Positions 1 through 11,900 of a stretch of DNA of 64,000 nucleotides are shown here, one piece after another; the stretch's first letter is position 1; every line of letters begins with the position of its first letter. A program made the translations under genes and the position numbers. Origin of the DNA: Agapetus fuscipes (taxonomy: Eukaryota; Arthropoda; Insecta; Trichoptera; Glossosomatidae); assembly GCA_951799405.1 (NCBI GenBank), contig OX637345.1, forward strand, positions 11,346,001-11,410,000. Reading direction: 5' to 3'. Under the pieces are notes generated by a model. That model was not told where the DNA came from and made no database searches. It saw only the letters and a list, made by a program, of their open reading frames with translations.

Positions 1-985
1 TGAGTTTGTATACTTGGGAAGTAAGTTTGAGAAAGATGGAAGAATGACAGGTGAACTTGAAAGAAGAGTAATGAAGGGCAGGTGTGTACTGGGTGCCACA
101 GCTTGTATCGCCAAAAATCAAAACATTTCTAAAAATGCTCGATTGGCGGTACGCAGTGGCATACTTTTACCCACCTTGATGTATGGAAGCGAGGCCTGGA
201 CGGTGAATGAAAGTGAAATTAGTAAAGTCCATACTGTTGAAATGGACTTTCTAAGAAGTATGATTGGGAAAAAACGGAGTGACAGGGTGAGGAATGATTT
301 TGTAAGAAAAGAATGTGGTGCAAAAGAAAGTGTGAAAGTGAAGATTAAAAGAAGTTTGTTAAGATGGTTTGGGCATATGGAGAGAATGAATGAGGAAAGA
401 CTGACGAAGAAAGTATATGTTGGTAGAATAGATGGATGTCGTGGTAGAGGAAGACCGAGAAAGGTATGGATGGACCAAATATCCGAAATTGCGAATGAAT
501 GGAATATCCAGAGTCATAATAAAAGAAGAGCTTGTATGAAGAAGGTTATGACTCTGGAGGAAATGAAAGAAGTATGCAAGGATAGAAAGAAATGGCGGTT
601 GATCTGTGATGTTGGCGGCTAGGGTTTGTTAAAGTGAATTTGGTTTTATGATTTAGTTTTTTATGTCCATGTATATATTGTTATTTTTATTCTTTGATTT
701 TAAAAAATGTAATTTGTCATGTATGTTCCTTGACTTATAGGTTGTTATGCGGCTGACCACCCATAATATAAAAATTGGTTCACTTTGCCAATGTCACCCC
801 TGTTTCAGGGAAGGACGGCAAGAGTTGCAAGGCTTATGTTCATTTGAGATTGGGTTTTTATATTGTAGGTCCACATGCGGCATGTGTTAGCGCGAAATTA
901 TACATATCTGCTTGTGGGAATGCATTTAGTATAAATCTTAAATGATATATATCTTTGCAGCTTAGATTAGATTAGATTAGATTAT
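1..985 (+). mobile_element. LINE family 1, 3' part (truncated by window edge)
   Basis: The open frame at 2-622 encodes the last ~207 residues of the reverse-transcriptase protein (..[11 protein letters not shown].., [12 protein letters not shown]..). A ~360-bp 3' UTR follows, ending in a GATTA pentamer tail. It matches 19792-20774 almost base for base; the one clear substitution I saw is at ~648. Both copies are therefore young. Whether this copy is full length lies outside the window. Confidence 0.95.
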
Positions 986-1985
986 TTCTTTCCGAATAAA
1001 AAGTGTAAATGATTCATAATTTGATCATAAAAATGATGGCTAACATCAGGGAGACCTGACTGCATACGAAAAGTATCAATTTTTTCCTCGGATAAATTAT
1101 TGTTATGCATTTAACGCAATTTTAGCACTTAGCCGTCCTGCCCATACAAATGTGCGCAATACGTCTCCTATCAAATGAACACAACAAATTGTATCTTGTA
1201 CGTTTGGGTACAAAAAAAATATAATACCCCCTAACCCACAAAACAACGGCGATATGTCAAATTGTTTCTCGGATTTATATCATTACATTTATTATTTTGA
1301 GGTCAACTGAAGTTAAGGAATATATTTTTTTAATAATAACCCAAAGGCAGGACTGTAAAATTGCATCAATTGAATTTTTTACAGCAACCAAGGACTTTAA
1401 ATTAAAAATAAAACAATAACTAGACTAAATAATTTTCTTAAATATAAAAAAAAAAGTGTTTTATGTGGATCTCAATTAGTGGACCCACCATTTTGTATTT
1501 GTTTATTTACTCTTTTAAATAATAAAAGGAAAAGAGAGAACTAAAATTATATCACTTGTGAACAAAAAAATCATGACACATCAGTTGCAACTTAACATAA
1601 GTAAATGTTTTTTTAATTTTATTATCAACTATTTTTTTAATGTATTTTAATATAAAAATCCATTTTTAGTTCTTTTCCCTCGATGTCAATAAATAAGTAC
1701 AAAAATTCAAGTTTTTTATTTGTAAACAAAAAGAAGCAATCCCAGTATACTGAGAATCAACTTTGCATTGAACTTCTCTTGACGTTGAGTACCCAATACT
1801 TCTACAAATTGTACAGATTCTGAAATAGCGTCTTAAAGAAATTTGTACCCTCTACCTGCCAAAACTTTTTTATTGGACGGCTTTTTAAAAGTTTTTTTTT
1901 GTCACTATATTTTCACATGTTAAACAATTCTTCTTCTTCTAGATTTAAATCTTTCAATCTGTGATAATAAAAAACTTCATATCAC
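986..1985. other. AT-rich stretch, no recognised gene
   Basis: Very AT-rich with many poly-A and poly-T runs and no open frame with recognisable content. It may be unique intergenic DNA or a decayed repeat. Confidence 0.5.
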
Positions 1986-1994
1986 CTCATGTAT

Positions 1995-2200
1995 CTTGAG
2001 ATGAGGACGTCCAGATATGTTCCCACACTTTAGGAGGTTTTCCAGTTCAGCGTTGAACTATTGGATGAGGATGAACAGTTCATCCTCAGTCGCCGTACAG
2101 AGAGGATGTTCTCCTGAAGATGTCGGCTACGTCGCTGACGAAACCAAGAGAATAATGTAAGTTCTCACCGAACGGTTCGTTAAATATCCGATTTAAATTA
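1995..2200. repeat. MITE-1 copy (TIR ..GATATTAGAC type) with CTGAAGA hairpin
   Basis: Contains GATGAGGATGAACAGTTCAT and the hairpin module at 2114-2145, and ends with TTCGTTAAATATCCGA, which resembles the TIR of the copies at 25522-25659 and 15612-15800. The left TIR is not clear. Confidence 0.6.
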
Positions 2201-2249
2201 AGTTTTAAAATTGTTCAGTTTTAAAAAAATATATATATAATTGTCAAAA

Positions 2250-2441
2250 TATTGGCATCACTTCAGCTGCGATGCGTGCGAGTGTTTCATGACTCATTCT
2301 GGTGATATGATCTCTCCAAAACCGCCTCCTGGATCTGCTCCATCTCCCTATGTCCTCTATTACACAGGCTTTTTGTATGTGGTCATCATTGTGGACGCAA
2401 TCTTGCAATGTTCTGCCTCTGATCATTCTAAGAACTTTCAT
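2250..2441 (-). mobile_element. LINE reverse-transcriptase C-terminal fragment
   Basis: Minus-strand frame with GRTLQDCVHNDDHIQKACVI and IGRWSRSRRRFWRDHITRM. This resembles the RxxxRRRFWRDHVxRM block near the C-terminus of many insect LINE proteins. Only ~64 codons remain. Confidence 0.65.
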
Positions 2442-2939
2442 TTTAGTCCACCTTTTTTATCATATTTAATTTGATCAAAAAATACTTAAATAAACTCTTT
2501 AAAAAAAAAAGTTGTTAAGTAGATACACTATTTTACATGAGAAGGGTTTCAAAAGATTACAAGAATTACATATTTTTTAAACTTATCGAGTACTCAAAGG
2601 CAGGGAAGTTAAAATACATGTAAAGTTCAAAGTATTGGGTTTGAGTAAGACTCATATTATTTTCACTTCAAATAATAAAGTTAAAATGCATTGGATCTGA
2701 AGCACATATGAGTTGTATAGAAACCAAAGGCAGAAATCTAGGAGTTTATTTCCAAAATGAGATCAATACATGGAAATTATGAGAAGGTTACTTCCTGTCT
2801 TTCCATATACTTATTTCATTTTCAAAGCAAATACTAGATTGGAGAGTTGTTTTCTGAGATCTATTGTTGTTGTTTATGAGAGCTGGAGCTTCCGGACTTT
2901 CGTCCATACTTGCGATGGGTTTCTTGAGAGTGTTTTTGG

Positions 2940-3275
2940 TAAAACTGTTAACCTTTCCACTTCTGAATATTCTGGCTATATGAATACCTCCAGCACGGAA
3001 TACTTTTTGAAGCACATTTTTTTAAACATTTATTGATTTCCTACCTTAATTTATTGACAACATTTCATACTATGTGAAAGTCACATGTATTAGTTATTCA
3101 AGAACAAAAATCAGAAAGGTTTAGCTCATATTTCCACTTGCAGTCTTTTGAATTCTTGAACACAGATGTCAGGGATAAGTTCAAAGTAGGATGACGTCTA
3201 TGATCGACAGCCGCACTGTATGCAAGCTAACACTTGACGCCTATGTGTCACCCGCAGTTGAATTGTTAATTTCAT
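2940..3275 (+). repeat. unnamed ~330-bp dispersed repeat, copy 1
   Basis: Collinear with 23120-23455 (same orientation). Shared blocks include CTTCTGAATATTCTGGCTAT, TTATTCAAGAACAAAAATCA and GACAGCCGCACTGTATGCAA. No coding content, and no obvious TIR or tail. Confidence 0.8.
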
Positions 3276-4549
3276 CACACTGAAGAAGCTTATCGCAGAT
3301 ATAGACGGAACTTCCGGAAGCTCCAGCTGCGATAGGCTACGGCAACAGATTCCAGAAAGCAGCTCTCTAGTGTCAACTACTGGCCGTGAAAGCCCTTTAC
3401 CTTCTATTCAAATCCTAGATCGGCGCCTTTGGTTCAATACAACAGATATTTTTGTCTACTATATTATTTTTACAATGGAATCTATAATTATTTAGGTATT
3501 TATAATTGAGATAGATACAAGCTAACCTTACTCGCTAAGATAATGGCATGTTGTCATATATAAATGACGTTGAAATTCAAAACCCCCGGTTTATTTCAAC
3601 ACAGGGGTCCCAAATCAAAAGCCTTTCATAGTTTAAAATGTACAATAATTTGTCTCAATTTCTTTTGAATACTTCTAAAGTTTGAATATTTAACGGAGTT
3701 TACACATTCAAAGTTTCCCTTGTCAGCATTGCAGGTTGTCGCTCACAGTAAGAACAATGGACTTAATTATATTTGAAATATGGGGAATATTTGTGTTCAG
3801 AGAGTCACAACTTCAACACAATATTAAGTAGGTAGTTTGAAAAGACACTACAGCACTGCATACTGCATTGAGTGTAACCGTCAACTGCATATGTGTCACA
3901 CAGTATCCATTTTTCATTTTCAATGGGTGACGCCACATAGCCAAGAGATTGCGTCTATTTTATATGAACTATGGACGACAAGCTGTGATGTCATCCAGCC
4001 AAGGGATATTTTGAATGTGCAGACTCCATTATTTTCACGTAATTCGATATCTATCGGCAATATTCAAAATATTTTCTTATAATTTGTGAGTTTGACATTA
4101 TTTAGCTAAGTTTTTAACAGCACATAGTTAATCTATAGTAATCGAGTATCCAAAAATTCTGTACGATAATTTGTCATACAAAATGATTGGTACTTCTCAT
4201 GGTGTGAGCAGATGATACAGAATGTACACGTCGCGCCACTAATTGGTATTTTAATATTAACAATTACATCTTATACAATACGAGTACCATTGACTTGCCA
4301 ACAATATAACATACATGGTTACAATTTCATTTTGTGGCGTAAATATTGATATAGTTTTTTTGAAAAAATATTGAAAGCAACGCCCATAATTGAGATTAAG
4401 TTTACGTGGAATAATTACAGGAGCGAGCAATCCACAGAGGCAAACGTAGACAACAAAGGGTAAAAAATGCTCAACTTTAATAAATATATCTCAAATTGAA
4501 ACATAATATTCTTCTAGTTGAATCATTTTTCGATTGAGTCTTGAGGAAC
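3276..4549. other. no recognised gene or repeat
   Basis: AT-rich stretch. A block near 3300-3340 (GATATAGACGGAAC.. GGAAGCTCCAGCT) resembles 2870-2925 on the other strand, hinting at further degenerate repeat. Nothing coding was recognised. Confidence 0.4.
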
Positions 4550-4712
4550 CAAAGGTTCACTTCTACCAAATTCCCCTCTATTTCAGGCAAAAGCGGCAAG
4601 AGTTGCTGGGTATATGTTCATTTGTGGTTTGCGTTTTATTTTGAACTACATATTCAGCAACCACAAACATGTCTGCTTGTGTGCATGCATGAAATATGTT
4701 CCTAAATCTTAG
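4550..4712 (+). repeat. SINE-A, decayed copy
   Basis: Weak but collinear match to SINE-A: TTTCAGGCAAAAGCGGCAAG, AGAGTTGCTGGGTATATGTTC and the 3' block ..CCTAAATCTTAG. Clearly old. Confidence 0.6.
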
Positions 4713-5118
4713 AAATGACAATTATTCCTTATTTAAACACTGTTTTATTTCCACTTTTTTGTCTTGATTATAAATTACGAATGCTTTTGGTCATCACACC
4801 ATCATCAGGTAAAGAAAACTTGAAAACAAAGAAAATATCAATATTTAATTGTTTTTGTTTAAAGTCATGTGTAAGATTAATAATGAATTTTCAGTGTTAA
4901 TGCACAAACCATTAAAAATATTATTTTTCATTGTTAATATACCTTAGCAACTCTGATTACTAACGATGTTTACAATACAGAACATGCTTTCAGGTATCGG
5001 ATTACAATTTGAATGTCACATTTTATTACTGTCTTCACTTGTCTTACACTTGTCACATTGGGCTGTTCCCACATGTCTTGGTTTCACTATGAATGTCTGT
5101 CTTGTGCTGTGCATTCAC
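4713..5118. other. no recognised feature
   Basis: AT-rich sequence downstream of the Cip4 3' end. No clear polyadenylation site could be assigned. Confidence 0.4.
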
Positions 5119-5216
5119 CTGTGGTGCTGAGAGGATCCCCGAGTGGTGATGATGATGAGTGCCATGCTCACAGCATCCGGCAAGGAGGAGGAGACCAGTA
5201 GGATCCAATCACCACA
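5119..5216 (-). other. Cip4: possible 3' UTR or alternative last exon of Cip4
   Basis: A 98-nt segment with a good acceptor (TTGTTCTTTCCAG|TGTGGT) and a good donor (CACCACAG|GTGAAT) on the minus strand, lying 565 nt downstream of the stop-containing exon. If exon 15 is spliced at its post-stop donor, this would be a 3' UTR exon. It is less AT-rich than its surroundings. No protein homology was recognised. Confidence 0.35.
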
Positions 5217-5781
5217 CTGGAAAGAACAAACAAAAATTGAATGATTATATTTCTCTGTATAGAAGTTTTAGGCTTAAACGGCTGGGGGTTGACACTGGAG
5301 TTTCTTTTCTGGGCCTGAAGTATTTAAAGATACGTAGGAAACATTGTTACATGTACACAGCTGATACATTTTGTATGGTAGAACGATCAGCTGTTTACAC
5401 GCTGCCATGTTTTAATACAGTCCATCTCCCAATTGATGCGGTAAGATCTACCGACGACCGCTGAGACTTCAGGCACTGGATTGTTGCTGTGAGACTGGAG
5501 CTTGTGAATATTTTGCCCATGTCTGCAATGGGTTTGTTCACCGTGATCGACAAACAAGAATCAGACATGCGTGCCAGGAAAAATCCTTCAAACAGGGAGT
5601 GAAGACTTAGGTATGTCGCGTCAATGCCGAACGCGCCCTTGCACATAGCTCTACAACTTCTCATTACCACTTGTGAGATTTCAGAACTCTGGAGAGTCTA
5701 TAATGCAGAAAATCGTTTTCCTGTCCCTGGTCCATCTCCTCTCCCCATATAGAGAGAGGGTCCACATTACCTGGTGTTGCA
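5217..5781. other. 3' terminal intron or flank of Cip4
   Basis: If 5119-5216 is an exon, this is the last intron. No recognisable coding homology; a minus-strand frame of about 90 codons at 5395-5670 has no motifs. Confidence 0.4.
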
Positions 5782-5936
5782 CTATGTGTAGAGAGTCCAC
5801 TGGATGTAGGTGGTGGGCACAAAGCCTTCCTGTCCCTGGTCCGCTCTCCTCACTCTGGTCCAGCCGTCTCCCATGTCCATCTCTACCAACAGCAGCTCCT
5901 CTCCCTCCCGCATGCCCATGGAGCCCTCGGACGTCG
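5782..5936 (-). CDS. Cip4: Cip4 exon 15, SH3 and stop codon
   Basis: Acceptor ..GTCTGCAG|CGACGT. Completes Ala and encodes [29 protein letters not shown] and [14 protein letters not shown], then TAG. All SH3 hallmarks are present: the acidic RT-loop, the Trp and the P..Y near the end. Eleven nt after the stop is a plausible donor (AACACCAG|GTAATG), so a spliced 3' UTR is possible. Confidence 0.92.
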
Positions 5937-8900
5937 CTGCAGACAAACAACACACACTCAAAATGGAGAATAACTCTAGGACAACATAATTTTTTGAGAA
6001 GAGTACTAGGAAGTCTTTAATTCTTTTCTCAGTGTCCTGTGAGGCCCCATAGATGCTACAGCCATTCAGTATGGCCCTTCTATGTCATGGGTAGCAGGGA
6101 ACCTCGAATCTCTACCCTTCTTTATGCACATAAGAGAACATTGTTGAGTCAGCCTTGGCCCTCTTGTGTTAATATCAAATGTTTTTCTCCAGACTGTTTT
6201 TTGTAATCCTTCAAACAATTCCCTGAGTGTTTGGTGAATAAATAAATACATTCTCAGTGTTAATTTCAAGCTCAAAATAAAATATCAGCAAAGTTTACTC
6301 AGCCTTCACAAGAAATGAGGATCCATTCCCTCAGGGGATGTGAATGTCCCACTTAAACTGAAGTAGTTGGTGTAAATTTGGCTCCTTTACCTCTTTAGGA
6401 ACAACGCAGCACAAAGTAGCTTAATGTGCAGCTTACGCTACACTACTAAGATGGTAATGGTGCCGTGTTATACATGCACTATAAACAGGCATGTCAATCC
6501 TTGTTTACACCGTGATAGCTCACCTTGGAATGGGTAGAGTGCCTTGCAGGTGCCTATGGGCTGCAGGGGCTCAGCCTCGTAGTACTCTCCGTCCCCATCT
6601 TCCCCCTCCCCCTCGCCGGGCGCCTCCTCCACCTGCCTACTGTCTGGGTGGCCCGCCCCTCCGTTGCTGGCCGGGTTGCTGCCCCCTCCTGAACCACCTC
6701 CCCCCCCTCCTCCCAGGCTGTTGTGAGATGTGCCGAGTCCTGACTCGGGACTGCCTCCAGACCTGGCAAGAAATGTAAAAGATTAAAAATAAAATACTGG
6801 GATAAAAGATCTCTAAATGACAAGTTAACATTAAGTTAAGTGTTGTGTTTTGTAAAATCTGTGGGCCCCTGAGACATGAAGAACAATAACAATAATAAAC
6901 ATTTGTATAGCACCTTTTCGTGATTAGAGTCACTACAAAGGCGTTTTGTAAGTCTTTGTAAAAGTAAATTTTAAGTCCTTTGCAGAATAGTGCCTCAGTC
7001 TTCAGCTCCCTGAGGATCACAGGTAGCGAATTCCAGGCCATCGGAGCAGCAACGCGAAAAACTTGATCGCCAAACACCGTCCCCGTGACTCTGCGTGGCA
7101 GCTGGAGTAACTTTTATTAGCATCCCTGGATTTGAGTGTCTGTCCGCGGGTAGTGGATTCCATTTTCGTGACCAGTTAGAACAATAATGGCGCATCTTAC
7201 ACAACAATGAGCTGTACACCATATTCCATACACCCAATATCTCCACACATATGAAGCTGCAGATATTAAGATGGGCTGGACGTATCAAAGGATGCCCAAA
7301 GAGTTTCTAAGCACATCATGAATGGGCACCCAGGAGGAAGGAGAAGGGTCGGAAGACCAAGGCTGAGGTCAAGAGGGATACCGCGTGGCTCCTGCAGGTG
7401 CCAAGCTAGAGGATGGCGGGTGAAGACAGAGGCTCAAGATAGTGCAGGCCAAGGTTTGATATGGGCTGTAGGGCTACTAAACAAGAAAAAGACATTAGGT
7501 TTGGTTGTTGTTTCCCTTCTCACAGTATCTTGGGCCTTCTTGTTCATTTTTTACAACTGAGAGAGCCCACAAGTTCAGTTAAATTGAAGGACAACTATGT
7601 TGACTTACCCGTGACGTGGCTGTGGTGTGTGTGGTGCAGAGTGCTTAAGAGCTCCCACACTGCTGTCACTGGCAGAGCGGGACAACGACTCTTCGTTGCT
7701 TCCAATTGAGTGTCTGCAACAATAACGCAACATCAATCAACATGCTGGCGAAACTTCAACAACATTCAACTCTATGACAAACCAGACATTAGGCAGAGGG
7801 AAGAGGCAGGCAATTTTCAAAAGTTTATTTTGTCCGTAAAAAAAGCCGCACAAAAAAGCTTGCCGGGCCGCATGCGGGCCGCTTGCCGCAGGTTGAGAAT
7901 GGCTGCTTTAGGAGATGGCATGTTTACCTGTGTGACTCCCCATTGAGTCTGGGCTGCGCAGTGTTGGGTGTTGCGGCCTCCAGCCACCCCGAGTACCTGG
8001 CCAGCTCCGCCCGCAGCTTGTCCAGCTTGTGTCCGCTCTCATTCAGCTGACCTGCAACAAGGAAACCACGCTGACATCTATACTGTCCACAATGTGATAC
8101 AACAAACCATTTTGTTTTTTTTTTAAATAGATTTGTGAAGAGGAATGCAATTCATCAACATATTCTGCCTGGCTAGAAACAGGTATTAATATCATCAATT
8201 AATAATTCATTATTGTATATTTCAATGAATTATTAATTAATAATTACCCAATGACATCTGTTGAACCAGGATCAAAGTTTTGGTCAAATGACCCAGGCAG
8301 GGATCGAACCAGTGTTATTCTATTCCAAATACGCTAGAAAGATCAGCCACTGCCATTGCCTGGAACAATTTGCCCGTCGGTGTTCGCGCGAACCAGCCTA
8401 ACACCACCTTCAGAAAGGGACTGAAGACACTGCTTTTTTCCAGAAGCCATGGCGCCCTTGAGATGGTCCTGTACCATTAAATGGCGCCACAGGAAACAAA
8501 TCATCCATCATCATCATCATCATCACTTGAACCCCTAGGCCATAAAGCCGATTAAATGCGAAAGCAGAAGTTTGTGTGGATGCAATGACACATGTTGAAC
8601 CAGGGTTGAAGTTATGGTCAAAGGGCCAATGCGTGATTCAAACCAGCGGTATTCTGTTCCAAATACGCTAGTCAAGAACAGTGAATTGATTCCCTCGGTC
8701 ATCAATACTGATTTTCCATACTGTCCTCTAGACATCTCTGTCCTGGGCATAGGAATTTTATTCTGGTTCTTTGCTACTCTAAAACGCCTTTCGACTTTTG
8801 TGCCAATCTTTTTCTTTGAGGACCCTCCAGATTATGTGTAATTTGGCAGTCAATGACACTTGTCAAGCTCCATCAAAGCCTGCAGTGGGCTGGTCACATA

Positions 8901-11900
8901 ATTAGAATGGGCGACGCTAATTGCATTAAGCACCTAACACTCTCATCCCCAGAAGCCCTAAATAGATCAGGGCTAAAAAGCAATAAAACATGGCGGCGCG
9001 CCAACAGCTGATCACTGGAGCCATGTTTTATTACTTTCTTCTTCAAATAGATATTTGAACTTCACCAGATAAAGGCAATCTATATATAATCTATAATCTA
9101 AGCTGCAAAGATATGTTAACATTTAAGGCTCATATTAAATGCATGCCCACAGACAGGATCATGTAGGATCGCGCCTACACATTCTGCATGTGTGCATACA
9201 AATAAGCAAAACCTCACATGAACATAAACCTTGCAACTCCTGCCGCCGTTCCCTGAACCGGGGTGGCATTGGCAAAAGTGAACCGATTTTTACAGCACGG
9301 GTGGTCAGCCTCATACCAACCTATCAGTCTAGGAGATGTTTACCGTCAGGGGCGGTCAGGACCCTGGTTAATGCTTTTGTGATGTGTCGAGTTGACTATT
9401 GTTCAACGCTGTATGTAGGTCAGCCGAAAAAACAGTTCGACCAGGTTGGCTAGAATATATCTTTTGAGGCAACACTTTAGTACCCACCTTCTACTGTCAT
9501 GGGATCTCCCAGGGCAGGGTTGGCTTCGTACACTCCCTTCATCTTCATCAAGCCCTCCATGGCGGCTTGCTCTTGTTTAACCTGAAAATAAATAACGGTG
9601 AGTCATGGACAAAATATCAAAGATTGTATGTAGCAAAGATTGGAGGCAGCTCTGCAGAGGCTCGGGCCACCCCTAGCCCAATGACAGAGTTACAGCTTAC
9701 AGCATTAAGGTAAACAGGGTGTGTAGGCCACATAATAGCTTGTCGCCTAGTAGAGAAAATCAAATCCTAGAGTTACTTACATTGTTTGTAAACACACACC
9801 TAGGACAATGCAGCCTGAGTCTTATGACGTTTTGGATTAACAGATGGGTTATAGAGAAATAGAGGTAAAACTCTGCTGTTTTCACAAATCAAATTCCTTT
9901 GAATTGGACCAAATTTTTGCAGATTCATAAAATATGCAGAAAGTCAATTTTGTAAATGGCATAGATGATTTACTTGTTGCAATTTAGAAAGACCAAGTAA
10001 CAGAGCAGTGGAAGATGGCGATGAAGAGTGTACCTGTTTCCTCAGCTCCTCCACCTTGGCTGTGAGCTTCTTCCGTCGCTGGTTGGGAGGCAGGTCTCCG
10101 TAGTCCTCCTTTCCATCCATAGATATGTTATTCTGCAAGCACACAGATGATTATAGGACAACAGCTCATACTTGTAATGTTATTAAGGCACACAACAAAA
10201 CAAAAACAAACACACAAAACAAAACTAAGAATGAATGCGTTGTATAGAGCCTAAGGTGGCAATCTAGGATTTCTATCGAAAATGCAATAAATGTAAAAAA
10301 ATGTTGAGACATTTCTTTGTATATATTTATTTCATTTTAAAAAAATCCTGCATTGTGGCTTTGGGTCCCAATGGGTTAACAACTAATATTAATTTATTTC
10401 AAATTTGTTAGTAATTTAGGAAAAATATTATGTACCTATAGACAGCTTTTATGTATATTATGTATACGTAAAAAATGGTTCACTTTGCCAATGTCACCCC
10501 TGTTTCAGGGAAGGTCGGCAAGAGTTGCAGGGCTTATGTTCATTTGAGATTGGGTTTTTTATATTGAAGGTCCACATGCGGCATGTGTAAGCGCGAAATT
10601 ATGCGCGTCTGCTTGTGGGAATGCATTTAATATGAATCTCAAATGATACATATCTTTGCAGCTTAGATATAGATATAGATATATATATACAGCTTCAAAT
10701 GAATGTGATGAAAATCTTAACAAACATTGCCATCTTGTAAAATTACACTTATGATGGTTCAATCTGAAGTTGACTGAATAGCTTGAATTTAAGAACAACT
10801 TTATTGAAGATAAACAAAATAATACACATTTATTGTAGCAGTTTGAATACCCCAAAGTCATAAAAGCGCCTTCCGTTAGTTGTCATGAAAGTTCAGTTTA
10901 AGCCGTGTATATGTTCATTATATTATATTACAAAATACATATCATGGACCTACACGGCTTATATCTAACATGTGACAGTTCGGGGAGGGCGCTGTCGTGA
11001 TGCTTTTCGCTCCCCCAGTTCTTGTTTACCGTATACGCCAATCTTGTCAAAGATGACTTTTTCATGCAGTTGTCTTATGAATCAAATTCTACACAATCTG
11101 AGCTAAGAAAAACCGTAAAACTCGATAATGTGAGAGTTCTTTTAAATATTTTTAAATAAATTTCTTGTTTTTATAAAGACACATTGGTCCAGTAGACATG
11201 CAAACATTGCTCATGTAAAATTTTCTCAATGGCGTTTACGATAAACAAGAACTAAGGCAGCGTTTTGTCTATAAACTTATAAAATCAACGGCTATTGCTT
11301 TGTTTTTTCTTTAACAAAATACTTCTTAAGCTGTTGAACTATTAAATGCGAATTATTACACAATGGTGACTAGTTTTGACTAACTAATCCAAAGGCTGGT
11401 GTTGTTACTAGTACAGCAGATCCTGTAAGAAGATCACAGCGACTAGCCAACCGCTGATAATGCCCATCGGAGCAATGGGCGAAACTGTCCGGAAAGAATC
11501 TACCAGACCACGGCTACATAGCCCGTAAAAAGTGATTGTTGTGTCAATATAGTTTTGATTTTCACGCTCAATATGATCAGTGCAGCAACATACACAAAAT
11601 TGAACTGTTATTCTACTTTATTTACTTATAACCTAGGAATATTACTCTGGATATGAATGCTTCATAATATCTATAAAAGAAATGCAATAATGAAAGCTGT
11701 ACATGAAATCAAAATCTACAATGTTACAGGATATACTACAATAGACAATATACAAAGCTCTACATGCCGTATTTCTAAACAATGCCTTGACAACTCATAA
11801 TAATTTTCTGATATTAAAATTTACACTAGAAAAAAATATCCTAGAACTCTCTTCCTCATCAGGGATGATTTATTTTGAAGTCTCAAGTGCTCCTTTGAAG

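Noticed and set aside
5395..5670. Minus-strand ~90-codon open frame next to the Cip4 3' end
   Set aside because: No motif, no splice support and partly repeat-like wording shared with 2870-2925 and 3290-3340.
8508..8525. ATC repeat as a regulatory or CRISPR-like array
   Set aside because: A short trinucleotide run without spacers; ordinary microsatellite.
9139..9453. Plus-strand frame of 104 codons treated as one protein
   Set aside because: The first two thirds is SINE-A antisense; only the end is a LINE RT fragment. It is a chance fusion, not a gene.
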